DNA of 64,000 bases from positions 310,001-374,000 of the forward strand of contig JAQOTA010000028.1 of NCBI GenBank assembly GCA_029532415.1, read 5' to 3'. Numbering within the stretch: position 1 is the first letter of the stretch; every line of letters starts with the position of its first letter. A program made the translations under genes and the position numbers. This document shows positions 10,854 through 20,958 of this stretch, piece by piece. This DNA comes from Marasmius tenuissimus (lineage: Eukaryota; Basidiomycota; Agaricomycetes; Agaricales; Marasmiaceae). The notes beneath the pieces are model-generated. The model did no database searches and was not told the DNA's origin. It saw only the letters and a program-made list of their open reading frames with translations.

Positions 10854-10872
10854 ACGGCGACCGTACGATCCC
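10826..10872 (+). promoter_or_regulatory. -1 ribosomal frameshift signal joining Gag and Pol
   Basis: G GGA AAT at 10826-10832 is a canonical X XXY YYZ slippery heptamer in the Gag frame, inside the 37-nt window where both frames are open (10817-10853). Five nt downstream, GGGATCG (10838-10844) pairs perfectly with CGATCCC (10866-10872). After one bulged A (10865), ACGG (10845-10848) pairs with CCGT (10861-10864), leaving a 12-nt loop that holds the Gag stop codon. Slippage leads exactly into the Pol frame at 10832. Confidence 0.82.
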
Positions 10873-13800
10873 GAACACGGACTCTTTCTTGGACACCTCT
10901 ATCGTTGCATGTGTACAGCTATGCGAAGAGAATATCATCAATATGTTGAACGTTCAGAGAGACCGAAGCCGAGTAAGCGAACCTTTCAGAATGAAAGTTG
11001 AACTGGTGGACGAAGATGGAAGAATAGTCGAAGTAGGAGGAATGGTGGATGATGGCGCAATGGTGGTGGGACTGAGTACGAAAGTGTATGAGGAGGTGAA
11101 AGATAAAATTGGCGGATGGGGGCAGTCGAAAATGTGGATGAGAATGGCCGACGGGGCGTTGGTACCGGGAGTTGCGAACTGGGAAGGAACAGTGAGAATA
11201 AGGGGATTAGACATGAAGACGTCAATGGAAGTCTTCGATAGCGGAGGGCAGTGGGACTTACTGGTCGGGAAACCGTTACTGGAAAAGTTCAAGGCAGTCC
11301 ATGACTACGCAAAGGACGAGCTGGTGGTGAAGAAAGGGAAGGATGTTCGAAAAGTGTTCAATGAAGGCTTGGGGAAGGTGGTAGGGAAGAGAGAGAAAGG
11401 CAGACTGGTTGCAAGAGTCGAGAAGGTCGCAGGCGAAGCGGAAGACGCCCGACCTCAGACAAAAGGAAAAGCGTGCAACCAAGGCGGGGCGGATGTTGTC
11501 GTTGACACTGAAACCCCGCGAAGCAGGGAAGTTTTAGTTGACCTGTTCTGCGAGGAAGTACAGATACCCACTCACGAATCACGACAGAACGAGAAATTCA
11601 GAGAAGAGTTGGAGAGGATGACGGAGGAGGATAAGGAGACCAAGGAAGAAGAGATGGGAGACGAATGGGTCGAAGAAAAGGAAAATGAGGAAGAAAGGAG
11701 TAGACAGGAGAGAAGACAAGAGTGGAGGCGGAAAAGCTGGAATGGAATGGTAGAAAGGAAGCTTGAGAGACTGAAGAGGAGGAAAAGGCGGATATTGGAC
11801 AAAGAAAAGCGTTCAAACTCAACGGGGGGAAGTGACGCACCCCCCTTGAGGGGAGTTTTCAATCATAATACCGCTGATGGGCGAATTGATTGCTCACCAC
11901 AAGATCTATCTACAGATCAGATCGGGGAAAACGTCGCTCCCGTATGTTTCGTAACAGAGGGAGACAGCGACATGGACCTCGGTACAGAGATCATCCCGGA
12001 GGCCCTAGATAACGTGGAAGGGTCGAAAGGACTGTTTAGCAGGAATGAAGGGGAGAGAGGAGCGTTCAAGGAGGAGAGAGTGAACGCAGTGTTGAAGCAG
12101 ATCAAAATAGGAGAAAACCTCGATGCGAGAGAGCGAAAGGAGGTGGAGGATCTGCTGAAGGAATATGCTGATTGCTTCGCACTGTCAGTGAGCGAAGTGA
12201 GGAGTGTAGAGGGGGCGGTACACGAACTCAGAGTACCAGAGAGTGCCAAGTTCCGAAAGAAAGTCAATCAGAAGCCACTTACCCCACCCCAACGACAATA
12301 CCTACACACCAAGATAGACGAACTCTTGGCAGCAGGAATCATCGAGCCATGCGGACCGAGCGACGTCAAGTGCATAGCACCCACGGTACTCGCAAAAAAG
12401 GCACATGAAGGAACGGGGTTGACGGTAGAACAGCTAAAGAGGAAGCTGAACGCAGAATGCATGCAGGCGGGGATACAGCCATACTTCCCGGAGCATGGAG
12501 TTGAGGAGGAGGAAGAAATCCCAGAGAAAGACGCACCAAGTAAGCCGCAGAAGTGGAGAATTTGCCAAAACTTCACGGAGGTCAATAAACTCACCGAAAT
12601 TGCACCGATGCCGCAAGGAGACATCCGAACAAAACAGCAGGCACTCAGCGGGCATAGATTTATATCATGCTTCGATTTCGCGTCAGGGTTCTATGCAGTG
12701 GAGGTAGCGGAAGAGTCCAGGCCGTACACGGCGTTCTACGTGGAAGGAAGGGGATACTTCTGGTATAGGAAAATGCCGTTCGGTTTGACGGGGGCGCCGT
12801 CAACATTTGCGGACATGACGGCAAAGCATCTCGGAGATCTAGTGGGAGATGGGACGATAGAGCTGTTCGTCGACGACGGAGCGACGGCAGCAGATACGTT
12901 CGATGAGATGATGACCAAACTTCGAAGAATTTTGCAGCGGGTACGAGACAAGAACCTGTCTCTATCGGCGAGTAAGTCGGAATTTTTCGTCTCGGAGGGG
13001 ATATTCGCGGGGGCCAAGGTGGGAGAGAGTGGAGTCACCACAGATCCAGCAAAGCTGACAGCCATCGTCAACTGGCCTCAGCCGAAAACCGCCCTGAACC
13101 TAGCATCATTCTTGGGTTTAACGGGACACTTCAGGGACCTCATTCGAAACTATGCCAGAATAGAGGGACCACTCAGGGACATACTAAAGATGGTAAAACT
13201 CCCGGACAAGTGTACGAAGTCAACGTACAGAGCCACGATGGAGGGATTCAAGCTGGAGGGAGTATGGGGGGAGCCGCAAACCCAAGCGTTCCTGGAGCTG
13301 AAAAAGAAACTCGTTTCGGAACCGGTCTTGAAAGCACCGAGATGGGACGGGTCACACTTCATATTGACCACCGACGGGTGCCAGGAAGGCTTCGCAGCAG
13401 TCTTAGCACAGAAATTCGAGAGGAAACGAGCAAATGGAACAATCAAAGTCGAAACCCATCCGATAGCCTTCGCATCAAAGAGAACTTCAAGTTCAGAGCG
13501 GAAGTACAAACCGTTCCTACTTGAGTTCACAGCCTTGAAATTCGGTCTGGATAAGTTTTCAGACACCATCTGGGGTTTCCCGCTCGAAATCGAAACAGAT
13601 TGTCAAGCCCTAAGGGACGTGCTAATGAACGACAAGTTAAACGCAGCCCATTCCCGATGGAGAGACGGAATACTGGCATACAACATAGTCGATGTCAGGC
13701 ACATACCAGGGAAACTGAACGTGGTGGCTGACGGGCTGAGCAGAATGTGGGAAGGAACAGAGCGAACGGTTGGGGATGGAAGTGAATGGACAGTAAACGA

Positions 13801-15289
13801 AGACTGGGAGAGCGCGAGGGGGTTGGTGAATGATGTATTTGGAGTAGCAGGAAAGGAGGACGGGGAGTTGATGAAATTATGGGAAAGATTCACAGAGGAA
13901 CCGATGTTCCAGGAAGTTGTGGAGGCGATAGCAAATATAAGGTCGGGGAAATCGCTGAAGGAGAAGAAGAGGGCGCAACACAGAGCGTCACAGTATGTGA
14001 TAGAGGAAGGAAAGCTGTGGAGAGTTGGAGGAAACGGGGGAGTACGAGCGAGATCGAAAGTAGAGTGCGTCACGAGGAAGGAGGCGACGGAGTTAGCGAG
14101 GAGAGAACATGCAGAGAAGGGGCATTGGGGAAGAGATGTGATCAAAATCAACCTGCTGGATCGCATTTGGAGTCCCAAATTAGACCAGTCAATCACAAAC
14201 GCAATACTGGAGTGCGCACGATGCAAGGGCTTTGGCCCGGCGTATATCCAAGCTCTCCTGAACCCAGTCACACGACGACACCCGTTGGAGATGGTTGTGG
14301 GAGACTACCTGTCAATGCTGAAAGGGAAAGGGGGTTATCACAACCTAGGAGTGTATCTGGACGTGTACTCACAACACGTGTGGGCGGATGCACTGAAAAC
14401 GGCAGGAACGGCGAAAACGACGACGGGAAGCTTAGACAAGATATGCTTCGCATACGTACCGCCGGAAACGTTCATGTCAGACGGAGGGTCGCATTTCAAA
14501 AACAACGACGTCGCCAGCTACTGCGAAAAGAAAGGGATCAAACAGCATGTCATAACAGCATACTCACCGTGGGTAAACGGTCTCGTCGAAGGAACCAATC
14601 GCCTGTTACTACACGTTCTCAAACGGCTATGTGCGCCAGAGATAGGAGAAGACTCCGAAGAGTTCAAAACGATGGATTGGGGGTCGTTACCATACAAGTG
14701 GCCGGATCATCTACAGGAAGCGGTCCTCAGCTTGAACAACAGAATCCTACCGTCTATAGGATTTACGCCGAAGGAGCTATTACTGGGACGAGTGGTGAAT
14801 ACACCGAGAACGCCAGTGGAGATAGCGGAGAGTGAGGTCACGGGGAAGGACATAGCGGTGCAGGCAGCATACGTAGCGCAGCAGCAGCTAGACGGGTATG
14901 ATCAGATGGTGCGGCACGCGGTAAAAAGGAAGGAGGTGTTCGATAGAAGAGTATTGGAGAGACACCCAAGGGAAGTAACGTTCAAGAAGGGGGACCTAGT
15001 CCAGGTCTACCAGCGGTCATGGGACAACACGTTCAAGACCGAGAGAAAACTGGTACCGAAGTGGAGTACGCCGAAAAGAATCGTCGAGAGAAATGTCAAT
15101 TCGTACGTGTTAGAGACGCTGGACGGTCTCAGACTGGAGGGAGCAGTCAGCACGAGGAACTTGAGGAAGTTCATCCCGAGAGAAGGCACGGAGTTGGCAG
15201 TAGAGCAGAAGAAGTTGGAGAAAAGATTAGCGGAGGAGGAAGCAAAGGAGTCGAAGGAGGCTAAGAGAAGAGCCGAGGTGGTAGAGTAG
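10832..15289 (+). CDS. pol: Pol of element 1: protease, RT, RNase H, integrase
   Basis: Open from 10817 in the -1 frame relative to Gag; the first ATG is 10943. Protease: DDGA at about 11048 instead of the usual DSGA/DTGA. A long acidic/basic spacer (about 11570-11800) follows. RT: KWRICQNFTEVNKLT, SCFDFASGFYAV, RKMPFGLTGAPSTF and the catalytic FVDD at 12866-12877. RNase H: TTDGCQEGF, LLEFTAL, IETDCQALRD, VVADGLSR. Integrase: zinc finger HAEKGH..CARC (about 14107-14225), then core residues in GDY, SDGGSHF and VEGTNR. The C-terminal module (KGDLVQVYQRSW, KLVPKWSTPKRI) has no chromodomain. Expected to be made as a Gag-Pol fusion by -1 frameshifting. The whole 1.47-kcodon frame is undamaged. Confidence 0.93.
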   Translation, partial: CGGIDGVNGDRTIPNTDSFLDTSIVACVQLCEENIINMLNVQRDRSRVSEPFRMKVELVDEDGRIVEVGGMVDDGAMVVGLSTKVYEEVKDKIGGWGQSKMWMRMADGALVPGVANWEGTVRIRGLDMKTSMEVFDSGGQWDLLVGKPLLEKFKAVHDYAKDELVVKKGKDVRKVFNEGLGKVVGKREKGRLVARVEKVAGEAEDARPQTKGKACNQGGADVVVDTETPRSREVLVDLFCEEVQIPTHESRQNEKFREELERMTEEDKETKEEEMGDEWVEEKENEEERSRQERRQEWRRKSWNGMVERKLERLKRRKRRILDKEKRSNSTGGSDAPPLRGVFNHNTADGRIDCSPQDLSTDQIGENVAPVCFVTEGDSDMDLGTEIIPEALDNVEGSKGLFSRNEGERGAFKEERVNAVLKQIKIGENLDARERKEVEDLLKEYADCFALSVSEVRSVEGAVHELRVPESAKFRKKVNQKPLTPPQRQYLHTKIDELLAAGIIEPCGPSDVKCIAPTVLAKKAHEGTGLTVEQLKRKLNAECMQAGIQPYFPEHGVEEEEEIPEKDAPSKPQKWRICQNFTEVNKLTEIAPMPQGDIRTKQQALSGHRFISCFDFASGFYAVEVAEESRPYTAFYVEGRGYFWYRKMPFGLTGAPSTFADMTAKHLGDLVGDGTIELFVDDGATAADTFDEMMTKLRRILQRVRDKNLSLSASKSEFFVSEGIFAGAKVGESGVTTDPAKLTAIVNWPQPKTALNLASFLGLTGHFRDLIRNYARIEGPLRDILKMVKLPDKCTKSTYRATMEGFKLEGVWGEPQTQAFLELKKKLVSEPVLKAPRWDGSHFILTTDGCQEGFAAVLAQKFERKRANGTIKVETHPIAFASKRTSSSERKYKPFLLEFTALKFGLDKFSDTIWGFPLEIETDCQALRDVLMNDKLNAAHSRWRDGILAYNIVDVRHIPGKLNVVADGLSRMWEGTERTVGDGSEWTVNEDWESARGLVNDVFGVAGKEDGELMKLWERFTEEPMFQEVVEAIANIRSGKSLKEKKRAQHRASQYVIEEGKLWRVGGNGGVRARSKVECVTRKEATELARREHAEKGHWGRDVIKINLLDRIWSPKLDQSITNAILECARCKGFGPAYIQALLNPVTRRHPLEMVVGDYLSMLKGKGGYHNLGVYLDVYSQHVWADALKTAGTAKTTTGSLDKICFAYVPPETFMSDGGSHFKNNDVASYCEKKGIKQHVITAYSPWVNGLVEGTNRLLLHVLKRLCAPEIGEDSEEFKTMDWGSLPYKWPDHLQEAVLSLNNRILPSIGFTPKELLLGRVVNTPRTPVEIAESEVTGKDIAVQAAYVAQQQLDGYDQMVRHAVKRKEVFDRRVLERHPREVTFKKGDLVQVYQRSWDNTFKTERKLVPKWSTPKRIVERNVNSYVLETLDGLRLEGAVSTRNLRKFIPREGTELAVEQKKLEKRLAEEEAKESKEAKRRAEVVE

Positions 15290-15320
15290 AGGTCTAGCGT
15301 CGAGCGCGACGCATTTTTTT

Positions 15321-15328
15321 GAAGGGGG
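15321..15328 (+). promoter_or_regulatory. Polypurine tract of element 1
   Basis: GAAGGGGG lies 4 nt before the 3' LTR, preceded by a T-run (15314-15320), the usual setting for plus-strand priming. Confidence 0.7.
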
Positions 15329-15332
15329 CACA

Positions 15333-15478
15333 TGTAGTAGGGTAGCGCCCAGGCACAGCCACTAGTTGGCCCTGTTTGGTCTTAGGGATACACGCTAGTA
15401 GCACATGTCGATAGATTCTCTAGCAGACCACATCATCCTATTCTAGTTTTGTCCTCATTGTCCATCTACACCACTCCA
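15333..15478 (+). repeat. 3' LTR of element 1
   Basis: 146 bp, identical by eye to 8937-9082. Confidence 0.93.
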
Positions 15479-15482
15479 TCAC
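15479..15482. repeat. Target-site duplication (right) of element 1, TCAC
   Basis: Matches 8933-8936. Confidence 0.75.
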
Positions 15483-17332
15483 CTAGACAGCAGTCTTTGG
15501 CCTCGTCTTCCGGTATTCTGCGATTGCGAAATTGAAATACATTATGGACGAGCTTAACGACGAACACTGTTATGTTCGCCAATGTGCACTTGTAGGACGA
15601 TGTCTCCTTCCGCCAGTTTGCTGGAGACTTATCGAATCATAGCCATCAACATAGACTAGTTTGGTCCGACGCAAACGCACCAATTCGATGCGCTTCATCC
15701 TAGCCTTCAAATCTGGAGGCTTCAGTCAGCTATTATTATGAAGGAACGGAACTGTTGGGGCTCTGGAGGGGTATACCCGTTCTGGTTCTGTGTGGTCTAT
15801 GTGTGGTTGACTCCGTTCCTTGGTGAGCTGGGTTTAGAGCTGAGCGAAGAGCAGGGGATCGAACAACCGGCTGGGACAACTGGAGTCGCGGTAGCTTGCA
15901 CCTGTCTCTTCCCAGTCCAAAATACCCTTAACCCAATTATCTCTGCGTCTACTTGTCCAGGAGCAGCTTATTATCTCTTCTAGAACGCGACCCTTCCTGC
16001 TCTCTTCTCCTTTCGACAATTTGTTACGTTCAACATAGATTCCATCCGCTGTCACCAAAGCCAAGAGTCGGGACATTTCCTCTCTCCGTGATACCAACAA
16101 TGATCACACCGAATTCCCGAGCCAGAGATCGGCGGCGGAATCCATACAGCTGAATTGGGCACGCTCTCGGCTTCCCGCTTGTACTCAATACACGGCGAAG
16201 CATGGGTAGGTGCTGTTGAGGGCTCAGGATTGGAAGCAACGCTGGGAGATGGCAGGCTCACAGCACTCGTGTTTAGATCCAAATACGTTCACCGACACAG
16301 GAATTAGACCTGTGCAAAGTCTTCCTTCTCCTACCGCCACTATCATCCATGCCTTCCTTCACGTACCTATTTCAACACGTCTATAGCCTCCGATTTTCAT
16401 CGGACGGAACTAATCGTTATCTGCCGTCTATTGTCCCTCTGAAGCATACCTGAGGAGTGGAGATAGGTTTGTAGGCGAAGACCCACCATGCAAATAGTCC
16501 AAGCACCCGCATATTCGAACTTTTATACATCTTCCCTCATTGGAGGACAACCTCTTCAGATGTCCGCAATCCACGGCAGAACTCTCACATCCGTCCACCT
16601 CGCACGAAGGCTCCGTCGTATCTTCGCGAACATGCTTCGAGGGCACAGCAGAATTAGTGGTGCACTTCGATGCGGGCGCGTGGCGCCTATTATCTCTACC
16701 CTCGTTTGACAGCCTGGGAAGGACACCTACCGTGCACAAGGGCGAGACCATTGTTCGCTGGGAAAAACAAGGGTCTCTGACAGTGCTGAGTGGGTAAAAG
16801 AAGCTTCGTTGTGGGTCCAACACAGCAGATGTAGCAGGTCAGGACCGGAGTGTAATTGAGGCGTTGCTATCCCCTTTGTCTTGGCAAAGGTGTCCCGCGG
16901 GTTGCTTTGACTGTCGACCAGCTTTGGCTTGTAGTCTTATCATCGGGTGACCTCTCCTCACTCCAAAGTCCACTGGATCTGGCGTTTCGAATGGGTGGTA
17001 GGCGCTTGGATTTTGGGAACTATCTCGATTTGCCCTTCGTCACCCACGCAGTGGTCGGAGAGACTAACGTGCCGTACTTCAATGACTAGTCAGGCGCTGC
17101 CGGAGGCTGTCCTTGCATCGAAGGTGCCAGAGGAACAAGCTGTTTCCTGTGGAGACGATAGAGTTGTCGTCTGGCCATCAATCACAAGTCATCGGAAGCG
17201 GGAGTAGGGGGAGCTGGATGGAATTCACCGGCAACACAACGTTTCTAAGGACAGCGCCAAAGCTGGAGGAGGGATAGATCTGGTGACTCCTCTCCCTCAA
17301 ACTGCGTTGTAAGCATGTCAACTTGGTTTGGG
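15483..17332. other. 1.85-kb stretch without a convincing gene
   Basis: Several 60-130-codon frames on both strands, none with a recognisable domain or consistent splicing. The frame 16540-16797 (+) has a protein-like composition (FEGTAELVVHFDAGAW, GRTPTVHKGETIVRWE) and might be an exon or a gene relic, but I cannot place it. Confidence 0.45.
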
Positions 17333-17339
17333 TATAAAT
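17333..17339 (+). promoter_or_regulatory. TATA box of the Gly/Asn/Gln repeat gene
   Basis: TATAAAT 112 nt before ATG 17451, followed by a C/T-rich leader (about 17395-17450) of the kind found near fungal transcription starts. Confidence 0.5.
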
Positions 17340-17450
17340 TCGAGCCATTTTTGACGCTTTCTTATCACCAGCCCCCAGGCTTACTGTAAACCGTCCACCG
17401 TCTGCTACCTACTCTTTACTCTCCTCATACCTCACACCTTACGCCTTATC

Positions 17451-17738
17451 ATGTCGGGTTACGATAGCAAAGCCGTCTCTCGGCGCTCCGATCATTCCAA
17501 CTCGCAACCCTCCTACCCATCGCAGAACCCGTATGGCGGCACCCAACACACGTACAACAACAATAGTAATGGGCCCCAGAACATCAGCTCTGGATCGGGG
17601 ACACAAGTGAACAATACAAACACGGGGTCGGGGATGCAGAACAACAACAACGATAAGGGTACACAACATGTCTATGCGAAGGAGGGCCAGAATGTCAACC
17701 ATGGGAGAGATCAACATCTCTATGCGAAGCAGAAATGA
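17451..17738 (+). CDS. 95-aa Gly/Asn/Gln-rich repeat protein, sigma-amyloid-motif-like
   Basis: Single-exon frame from ATG 17451. After a Ser/Pro/Tyr-rich N-terminus come about five imperfect units with G-x-Q spacing: GGTQHTYNNNSN, GPQNISSGS, GTQVNNTNTGS, GMQNNNNDK, GTQHVYAKE, then a related tail GRDQHLYAKQK. This G-T-Q-N-N pattern resembles the sigma amyloid motif of fungal NLR/HeLo signalling systems and the Asn-rich N-termini of some agaricomycete NACHT proteins (recollection, not tested). There is no signal peptide or membrane segment, so it would be cytosolic. It could also simply be a low-complexity protein. No NLR gene lies nearby in the window. A TATA box and pyrimidine-rich leader support expression. 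Confidence 0.6.
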   Translation: MSGYDSKAVSRRSDHSNSQPSYPSQNPYGGTQHTYNNNSNGPQNISSGSGTQVNNTNTGSGMQNNNNDKGTQHVYAKEGQNVNHGRDQHLYAKQK

Positions 17739-18436
17739 TTGCGTTGGTCATCGAGGTGGGTGGTGATAGCAAGTTCTTGTCGGCTCTTAGGCTTACTCTA
17801 CTACGTCTTTGCAGGTTGACCGATGGCGTCGCTCTAACTTCTGACTGACTGGCGTCAAAAGCATTGGTCGACGGATCGTCACGCTTCATCCTCTATATAC
17901 ATAACTCCTCACTCCCTTCATATCTCCTTCCTACGTTCAGTGTCTAAATTGTTATATGCTTACTCTGTTTTGGTATCTTGTTTTGGTCTTTGCTCTGGAA
18001 CGTGCTGTTGATCATGTATCTCTGTAATCAGTCTTCATATCGTTAAATCATAATAGTCAGAATGTTACTCTAACGCGACATACGCTTTGTTGGCGCCGGT
18101 CACCACCTCACGACTATCACCCACACTCGCTCCCTTGTAGGCGGACCGGAATAGTTTGAACTTAGTGTCAGATAGGCGGTAGTGACCATTTTGAGTCTCT
18201 AACTCAGGTAGGTCAGGGACAGAGGGTGTTCTTCAATGTTCTTACGCTCGCCAAACAATCGGCGACCATCTCAAACGGCGGCGAGCCTGATCTCGAGCTC
18301 AACACGATGCTACTGAGAGTCAAGCCTGGCGGAAGGGGTGATACAGTACTCGAAGTGTCTCGATGGAACTAGGACGGTCGAGCCATCTTCAAGAGACGTA
18401 TACGACAAGCTCTCGAAGTTGTATAGTAAGAAATGA
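17739..18436. other. Intergenic stretch, no gene seen
   Basis: Convergent 3' regions of the repeat-protein gene (+) and the F-box gene (-). AT-rich after 17890; nothing coding recognised. Confidence 0.5.
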
Positions 18437-20077
18437 CTACATACAGATGCTTGAAGGAGCCCGGATAGTGATAGTCTCCCGGTTCCAAGCACTTTTCCGA
18501 GGGATACCCGTAAACAATTCAGTATTCATCCTGCACCTGAACCCCTTGCTTTCCAAGGCTCGCACCCTCGAGATGAATTCCTCCTGATCCTGATACTCGA
18601 CTCGTCCTCCCTCGACATAGATAGACTTCAGCACAGGTGTTAGCCGTTTCCGATCCCAAGCCTCGAGCATTCCAATTAGAGCACGAACGATCCCCTCGGT
18701 GATGGTACCACTATGTAAAGAAATCGATAGTGATTCTAGTTGACTCGCTGAGGAAGTTAGGTGCGGGAAAAGGGCGGCAACGGATGCTGAATGGGCGGGA
18801 GCAGCTTCATTCCTGACATGATACACCGCGTCGAAACTAAGCCTGGAAAGACTAGGCATGGTGGGTAGCAAGTCGACCAGTGTCCCACACTCAAGGAACC
18901 GTAATCCGCCCGACAGGACTAACTCGCGCAACGAGGAGAATCCGGAAAGCACGGGAAGTAGTGCGTTGGGCGAGTGAGATGCATGTATGTGTAGCCAATC
19001 GATGTAGAGGACTTCGAGGTTTGGTAGTTCTAGCGACTGTAACATCGCCAGCACGGCAGGCCCAGATGAAAGGGTGAGACGACGTAAGCTACGCCATGTT
19101 GTTAGTGGCATAGAAGCAACGAACAGGTCGGTGTGGACGCGCTCTATCGTCAGAGTGTCGAGGTTCTGGAAGGTGCGAATGACTTCAAGAAGGCGTCCTC
19201 CGAGAGTGATTTTTGGGACCTGCAGCGAAGTCAACTTGCTGGAACTCGCCAAACTCATGAGGAGCAGTGGGTCTGAATTCATGGTGTGCATGTTTTTGAC
19301 CACAAATGTGGTGAGTTCAGGTGCTCGACGCACAGCTTCGCAAAACCAATCAGGATATTGTACCATGTGTCCCTGTAATTCGAGGCATTCAAGGCGCGAG
19401 AAGGATGGGTCGGGAGGCTGGTCAGTTGGAAACAGAATCCCCGTGTCCGTGTGATCTAGGAGTAGTCTGCGAATCCGAGACATGTTGTCTATGAGCATCT
19501 GGGATGGTCCTGTGAGACCGTGAGGTGGGCCAGTCTGTTCAACGGAATCCCGACGCCGCATGATAGGGCGGTTGCGAATTGTAACATCCCACGCATGCTC
19601 GTCTGAACGTTGAAAGTAAAGCTCCAGGGCCCGACCATGTACTCTCCGACGCACGTTGTAGACGATGGTGGACCACAAGGTGGGTGTGGAGATTACGATA
19701 CTGCGCCAACGATAACTGACTTGAGAAAGCCTGAAAGGTGCTGCAAACCTATGGGCATCGGATTCCATTCTGAGGGAACTTAGGAAGATCTCGACCCATA
19801 GCTCGTGTGGGATCCGTCGCAAGCAGGATACATAGCTTCGACGCTGCTTCACTTGTTCCTCGAGGACTCTCTTCTCCTTTTCGAGCGTTGCCAGGGTATA
19901 CCGTACACGCAAGATTTCAGACTCGTATTGCCCTATGTTTCTTTCCTCATCTTCAATAACCGAAGTCGTTTGGATGAGGGTTTCAGGTGATATGGTAGAA
20001 TTTGAACGGAATTGGTCTATAGTGATGGGGGGTCGAATGCTCGGATTGAATCGACATGATTCGCAAATGGGTGCCAT
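18437..20077 (-). CDS. F-box-like protein with N-terminal CxxC, coiled coil and LRR-like tail (copy 1)
   Basis: 546 aa in one exon. N-terminal CESCRFNPSIRPP is followed by an acidic coiled coil (about 45-80: ESEILRVRYTLATLEKEK) and the F-box-like core RRIPHELWVEIF (about residues 88-99) with the typical RLSQVSYRWRSIVISTPTLWS second half. The rest is a series of leucine-rich beta/alpha units (LECLELQG, LTSLQVPKITL, LDTLTIERV, LRRLTLSS, LEVLYIDW). F-box proteins recruit substrates to SCF ubiquitin ligases through Skp1; agaricomycetes have hundreds, and targets are unknown. Start chosen at the ATG that opens the conserved CxxC motif, shared with the two copies at 24670-26364 and 26583-28316. Confidence 0.85.
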   Translation of the reverse strand: MAPICESCRFNPSIRPPITIDQFRSNSTISPETLIQTTSVIEDEERNIGQYESEILRVRYTLATLEKEKRVLEEQVKQRRSYVSCLRRIPHELWVEIFLSSLRMESDAHRFAAPFRLSQVSYRWRSIVISTPTLWSTIVYNVRRRVHGRALELYFQRSDEHAWDVTIRNRPIMRRRDSVEQTGPPHGLTGPSQMLIDNMSRIRRLLLDHTDTGILFPTDQPPDPSFSRLECLELQGHMVQYPDWFCEAVRRAPELTTFVVKNMHTMNSDPLLLMSLASSSKLTSLQVPKITLGGRLLEVIRTFQNLDTLTIERVHTDLFVASMPLTTWRSLRRLTLSSGPAVLAMLQSLELPNLEVLYIDWLHIHASHSPNALLPVLSGFSSLRELVLSGGLRFLECGTLVDLLPTMPSLSRLSFDAVYHVRNEAAPAHSASVAALFPHLTSSASQLESLSISLHSGTITEGIVRALIGMLEAWDRKRLTPVLKSIYVEGGRVEYQDQEEFISRVRALESKGFRCRMNTELFTGIPRKSAWNRETITIRAPSSICM

Positions 20078-20871
20078 GCTGAGTAAAGACGAATTTGAGT
20101 TTGAGAGTCTGATACCGGACGACTCGGAAAGGAAGACAAGGTGCGCACTTGCCTAGGGAGAATTGACCAGTTGTAGTGGTGGTACCGATAAGTACTTGTA
20201 GATAACAGATATCATTCCGGCCAAATTCCGGCGGTAAGTGCCTTAGGCTTTAGGCTTTCACACAGGTGACAACGTCGGAGTTAGAATCTGATGAGACTTT
20301 CTCACGTCATCTGGCCCTGCCGCCTGGGTCCATAAGGGTCCACAACGACGCTTGCGATCTAACCACCACGATGGTAAGCAATTCGACTCGAGTTATTCAT
20401 TCTCGCCACTCATGAAGACAACAAGATCTTGCTTTACTCCTCGACTCATCAATAATGGCACCAACATTCAGACTGTCATGCTCACTGCTCGGTACCTAGC
20501 GGACGAACGCGCCCCTCGCATGCCACAAAGTCTACAGTCCGACCCTTGACAGGTGGAAGAGCAGACCCAAGCAACAGGTATGGGGATAAGAATGAAGAAA
20601 TGGCATCATGTCCTTCGTCAAATCGACATCAACATTCTTCCTGTTGCTGGAGTAGCGCCTCTGTGAGTATTTTTTAGTTCTTTGAACCCCTCTCGTTGAC
20701 AGACATGTTCACCAAATTCAGGGCTCATATGTGGCAGATGACCTTGCTAGCGGGGCACGTTGGGTCGGCGAAGAACTTTTTGCGAGTGCCGAGTGGTAGT
20801 GGCCAGTGGCCACGTTGAATGGTTGTATACCAAGTGCGTGTGGATTTTAGCGTCCCTCACTTTCCTTTTGG
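20078..20871. other. Divergent promoter region between F-box copy 1 and the decarboxylase
   Basis: About 0.88 kb separates the two divergent ATGs (20077 on -, 20959 on +). Small open frames here show no family resemblance. Confidence 0.5.
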
Positions 20872-20879
20872 TATATATA
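20872..20879 (+). promoter_or_regulatory. TATA box of the PLP decarboxylase gene
   Basis: TATATATA lies 80 nt before ATG 20959. Confidence 0.55.
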
Positions 20880-20958
20880 CAGGACCTTGCTCACTCGTTT
20901 GTCTCTCAGATCAATCTCTGCTCGCATTCTCGAAGCAATACGCTCACGACTCAACATA

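Larger units (their letters stand above)
8937..15478 (+). mobile_element. Complete Ty3/gypsy LTR retrotransposon, element 1 (6.5 kb)
   Basis: Two LTRs, identical by eye (146 bp, TG..CA), bound an interior with a primer-binding site 3 nt after the 5' LTR, Gag and Pol on the same strand, and a purine tract just before the 3' LTR. Target duplication is TCAC. Domain order protease, reverse transcriptase, RNase H, integrase places it in Ty3/gypsy (Metaviridae). There is no chromodomain after the integrase. Identical LTRs and an intact 1.4-kb Gag and 4.4-kb Pol frame indicate a very recent insertion that may still be mobile. Confidence 0.95.

Noticed and set aside
10889..10942. Pol starting at the TTG at 10889
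   Set aside because: No ATG there; the frame is open upstream and the frameshift signal explains entry at 10832.
11572..11862. Ser/Leu-rich minus-strand frames inside element 1 Pol
   Set aside because: Antisense of the Glu/Arg-rich Pol spacer.
16428..16823. 131-codon minus-strand frame in the 15.5-17.3 kb gap
   Set aside because: Composition not protein-like and overlapped by equally long frames; no domain seen.
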